Below, one piece after another: positions 61,799-64,000 of a DNA stretch of 64,000 nucleotides (positions are counted from its first letter, which is position 1; each line of letters starts with the position of its first letter). The translations under genes were made by a program, and so were the position numbers. This stretch comes from Halomonas almeriensis (lineage in GTDB: Bacteria; Pseudomonadota; Gammaproteobacteria; Pseudomonadales; Halomonadaceae), in contig NZ_JAUFPO010000009.1 in the NCBI RefSeq assembly GCF_030409235.1, positions 601,743-665,742 of the forward strand, in the 5' to 3' direction. The notes under the pieces are model-generated. The model did no database searches and was not told the DNA's origin. It worked only from the letters and a program-made list of their open reading frames with translations.

Positions 61799-63934
61799 AT
61801 GAGCAAGGAAATCGAAGACCATCGCCTGTTGAACCCGAGCCGCAATGAGCCGTTTTCCAGCGTGCTGGACAAGCATGTATCACGCCGCGGCGTGATGCAG
61901 GGAGGGCTTGGTATGGCGGCCATGACCCTGCTGGGCAGCTTCGGGCTGCTGGGCTCGGCCAGTGCCAGCGAGTCTGGCGCCGGCAAGAAAACCCCACTCG
62001 CCCTGGCCTTCGATGCCGTGCGAGGCTCCATGACGGATGCCGTCGTGGTGCCGGCCGGCTACACCGCTCAGGTGCTCATCCCCTGGGGTACGCCGCTCAA
62101 CAGCCAGACACCGGCCTGGAGTGCCGAGCGCAACATCACCCCGGAAATCCAGGCCAACAGTGTCGGCATGCACCACGATGGCATGCACAACTTCGCCCTG
62201 GACGAGAACAGCGCCTCGCGCCGCATGGTGCTGGCGCTGAACAACGAATACATTGACCAGAAGGCCCTCTGGGCGCCCCAGGGTGGCCCGACCGGCATGG
62301 ACGAGGGCGGCAAGCGTCCGGCCGATGAAGTGCGCACCGAAATCAATGCGCATGGCGTGACCCTGGTCGAGCTTCGGAAGAATGGCGATGGCCATTGGCA
62401 GTCCGTGATCGACTCGCCCTACAACCGTCGCTACACCAGTGCCACCGACATGGTGTTGAGCGGTCCGGTGGCCGGCAGTGAGTACGTCAGGACCAAGTAC
62501 TCGCCGAATGGCACCAACACTCGCGGCACCAATAACAACTGTGCCAATGGGTACACGCCCTGGGGCACCTACCTGACCTGTGAAGAAAACTGGCCGGGGT
62601 ATTTCATCAAGGATGCCGGTCGCGAACTGGACGACAACCGCATCGGGCTTTCCGAAGGGCGTGGCCGCTATGGCTGGGAAACCGCGGCCGGCGATGCTAG
62701 CGAGGACAACGACGAGTTCGCGCGTTTCAATGCCACGCCGCGCGGCGACAGTGCCACGGATGACTATCGCAACGAGCCACGCACCTTCGGTTATATCGTC
62801 GAGATCGACCCTTATACTGGCGAGAAGGCGGTCAAGCGCACGGCCCTGGGGCGTTTCCGTCACGAGGGTTGCTGGCCGGGCAAGCTGGTCGAGGGCCAGC
62901 CGGTGGTGTTCTACTCCGGTCATGATGCGCGCAACGAATACATCTACAAGTTTGTCTCCGAGGCCGTCTGGGACCCGGCGGACGCCAACCGCCCCGGCGC
63001 CGAGCGTGACCGCCTGGCCATCGGGGCCAAGTACATGGACAAGGGAACACTCTATGCGGCCCGCTTCAACGCCGATGGCAGCGGTGAGTGGTTGCCACTG
63101 ACGCCGGATGCGACCACCCGGGATGGCCGCACTCTGGCCCAGGCGCTGAACCTGGCGGCCGATGACCTGGCCGGCGTGATTATCCATACCTGTGATGCCG
63201 CCGACCTGATGGGCGCCACTCCCATGGACCGGCCGGAGTGGGGCGCGGTGGACCCGGCCTCCGGCGACGTCTACATGACGTTGACCAACAACTCCGATCG
63301 CACCGCCGAGGGCACCGACGCCACCTACACCGGGGATGGTTCGACCATCGAAGAGCCGGGAGTTGCCTATGGTACGGCGCCGACCAATGCCGCCAACCCG
63401 CGGGCCGAGAATGCGGCGGGCCAGATCATTCGCTGGCGCGAGGGCGATGCCGCGACCGCCTTTGCCTGGCAGGTCTTTGTTTTCGGGGCCGCCGCCGGTG
63501 ATACCGATAACTTCTCGGGCCTGACCGAGCAGAATCAGTTCGCCAGTCCGGATGGTCTCTTTTATGACGACCGCGAGGACGCGCAGGGCATTCTGTGGAT
63601 TCAGACCGATAACGGCTATGCGGGTGTGGCGGAGCATACCAACGACCAGGTGCTGGCCGTGGTGCCGCAGAATGTCCAGCAGAGCGAGGGTGATGCCGCC
63701 GTGGTGGGCCGTGGCGATCAAACGCAGCTCAAGCGCTTCGCGGTAGGCCCCAACGACTGCGAGGTGACCGGTGTGGCCTTTACGCCCGACAAGACAGCGA
63801 TGTTCATCAACATCCAGCACCCGGGCAACTGGCCCTCTATGGATGACGCTACCGTCGAAACCGACGGTACGGTGCGTCCGCGGGCTTCCACGGTGGTCAT
63901 TCAGCGTGAGGACGGCGGCAAGATCGGCGTCTAG
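61799..63934 (+). CDS. phoX: PhoX-family alkaline phosphatase, Tat-exported
   Basis: 711 residues. A twin-arginine signal SRRGVMQGGLGMAAM at about 28-42 precedes a hydrophobic stretch and the ASA cleavage site. The mature enzyme is the DUF839/PhoX fold: NSVGMHHDGMHNFALDE, NNNCANGYTPWGTYLTCEENW (contains the conserved TCEE), RFRHEGCWPGKLVEGQ, and HTCDAADLMGATPMDRPEWGAVDP, consistent with the Ca/Fe-dependent active site including conserved Cys. Releases phosphate from organic monoesters in the periplasm. GAGGAG lies before the ATG at 61,799; an upstream ATG (61,769) is unlikely. Confidence 0.93.
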   Translation: MSKEIEDHRLLNPSRNEPFSSVLDKHVSRRGVMQGGLGMAAMTLLGSFGLLGSASASESGAGKKTPLALAFDAVRGSMTDAVVVPAGYTAQVLIPWGTPLNSQTPAWSAERNITPEIQANSVGMHHDGMHNFALDENSASRRMVLALNNEYIDQKALWAPQGGPTGMDEGGKRPADEVRTEINAHGVTLVELRKNGDGHWQSVIDSPYNRRYTSATDMVLSGPVAGSEYVRTKYSPNGTNTRGTNNNCANGYTPWGTYLTCEENWPGYFIKDAGRELDDNRIGLSEGRGRYGWETAAGDASEDNDEFARFNATPRGDSATDDYRNEPRTFGYIVEIDPYTGEKAVKRTALGRFRHEGCWPGKLVEGQPVVFYSGHDARNEYIYKFVSEAVWDPADANRPGAERDRLAIGAKYMDKGTLYAARFNADGSGEWLPLTPDATTRDGRTLAQALNLAADDLAGVIIHTCDAADLMGATPMDRPEWGAVDPASGDVYMTLTNNSDRTAEGTDATYTGDGSTIEEPGVAYGTAPTNAANPRAENAAGQIIRWREGDAATAFAWQVFVFGAAAGDTDNFSGLTEQNQFASPDGLFYDDREDAQGILWIQTDNGYAGVAEHTNDQVLAVVPQNVQQSEGDAAVVGRGDQTQLKRFAVGPNDCEVTGVAFTPDKTAMFINIQHPGNWPSMDDATVETDGTVRPRASTVVIQREDGGKIGV

Positions 63935-64000
63935 CTGTGTAAACCCACCAGGTTGTTCACGGAAAGGCCCAGCCGGCTAACTGGAGGATGGTAATCGAGA

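Overview
The window is high-GC (roughly 60-65%) gammaproteobacterial chromosome. It most resembles a halophilic member of the Halomonadaceae. This rests on the conserved queG / nnr-tsaE-amiB-mutL-miaA-hfq-hflX-hflK-hflC-hisZ-purA block, two compatible-solute uptake systems side by side (a BCCT carrier and a ProU/OpuA-type ABC transporter), and acidic, Ala/Glu-rich proteins. Taxonomy is inferred from gene content only.

Layout. 1-13,706: housekeeping superoperon (NAD(P)HX repair, tRNA t6A and i6A modification, cell-wall amidase, mismatch repair, Hfq, HflX/K/C, HisZ, PurA). 13,707-19,361: osmoprotectant uptake, comprising a fragment of a duplicated BCCT gene, an intact BCCT transporter and a proV-proW-proX operon. 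19,500-24,130: PQQ-type sugar dehydrogenase, a 5'-truncated AEC carrier, a CirA/FepA-like TonB receptor and a periplasmic PRC-barrel-like protein. 24,320-30,294: metal homeostasis, with a TroABCD-like Zn/Mn ABC importer whose two permeases both carry cytoplasmic winged-helix tails, facing a NicO/DUF1007 pair. 30,500-43,130: an iron region with fhuC-fhuD-fhuB, Mn-type sodA, a small unknown gene, fhuA, fhuF-araC, a RelE/RelB-like toxin-antitoxin and an iutA-like receptor. Six Fur-box-like sites sit upstream of these genes and no siderophore biosynthesis genes are present, which points to uptake of xenosiderophores. 43,200-47,200: an unknown gene, a tRNA with CAT anticodon, an IS-like remnant, a predicted nuclease and a frameshifted lambda-type lysozyme. 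47,200-54,610: secreted protein with ECF sigma/anti-sigma pair, AzlCD, YnfA, an unusual isocitrate dehydrogenase, threonine dehydratase and ChaC. 54,656-63,934: PhoD-like phosphatase, membrane-anchored glutamate-synthase-like FMN protein, cold-shock protein, carboxylesterase, PIN-PhoH ATPase and a Tat-exported PhoX phosphatase with a candidate Pho box.

The most distinctive observations are: (i) two membrane permeases of one metal importer, each fused to a DtxR-like winged helix; (ii) a Fur-type regulon with an uncharacterised member; (iii) an IDH-like enzyme with a visible internal duplication of about 90 residues; (iv) a lysozyme gene broken by one base in a G run; (v) a BCCT duplication remnant; (vi) a recurring family of 7-bp intergenic repeats. 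I found no CRISPR array, rRNA or intact transposon. All calls come from reading the sequence; no database search was run.
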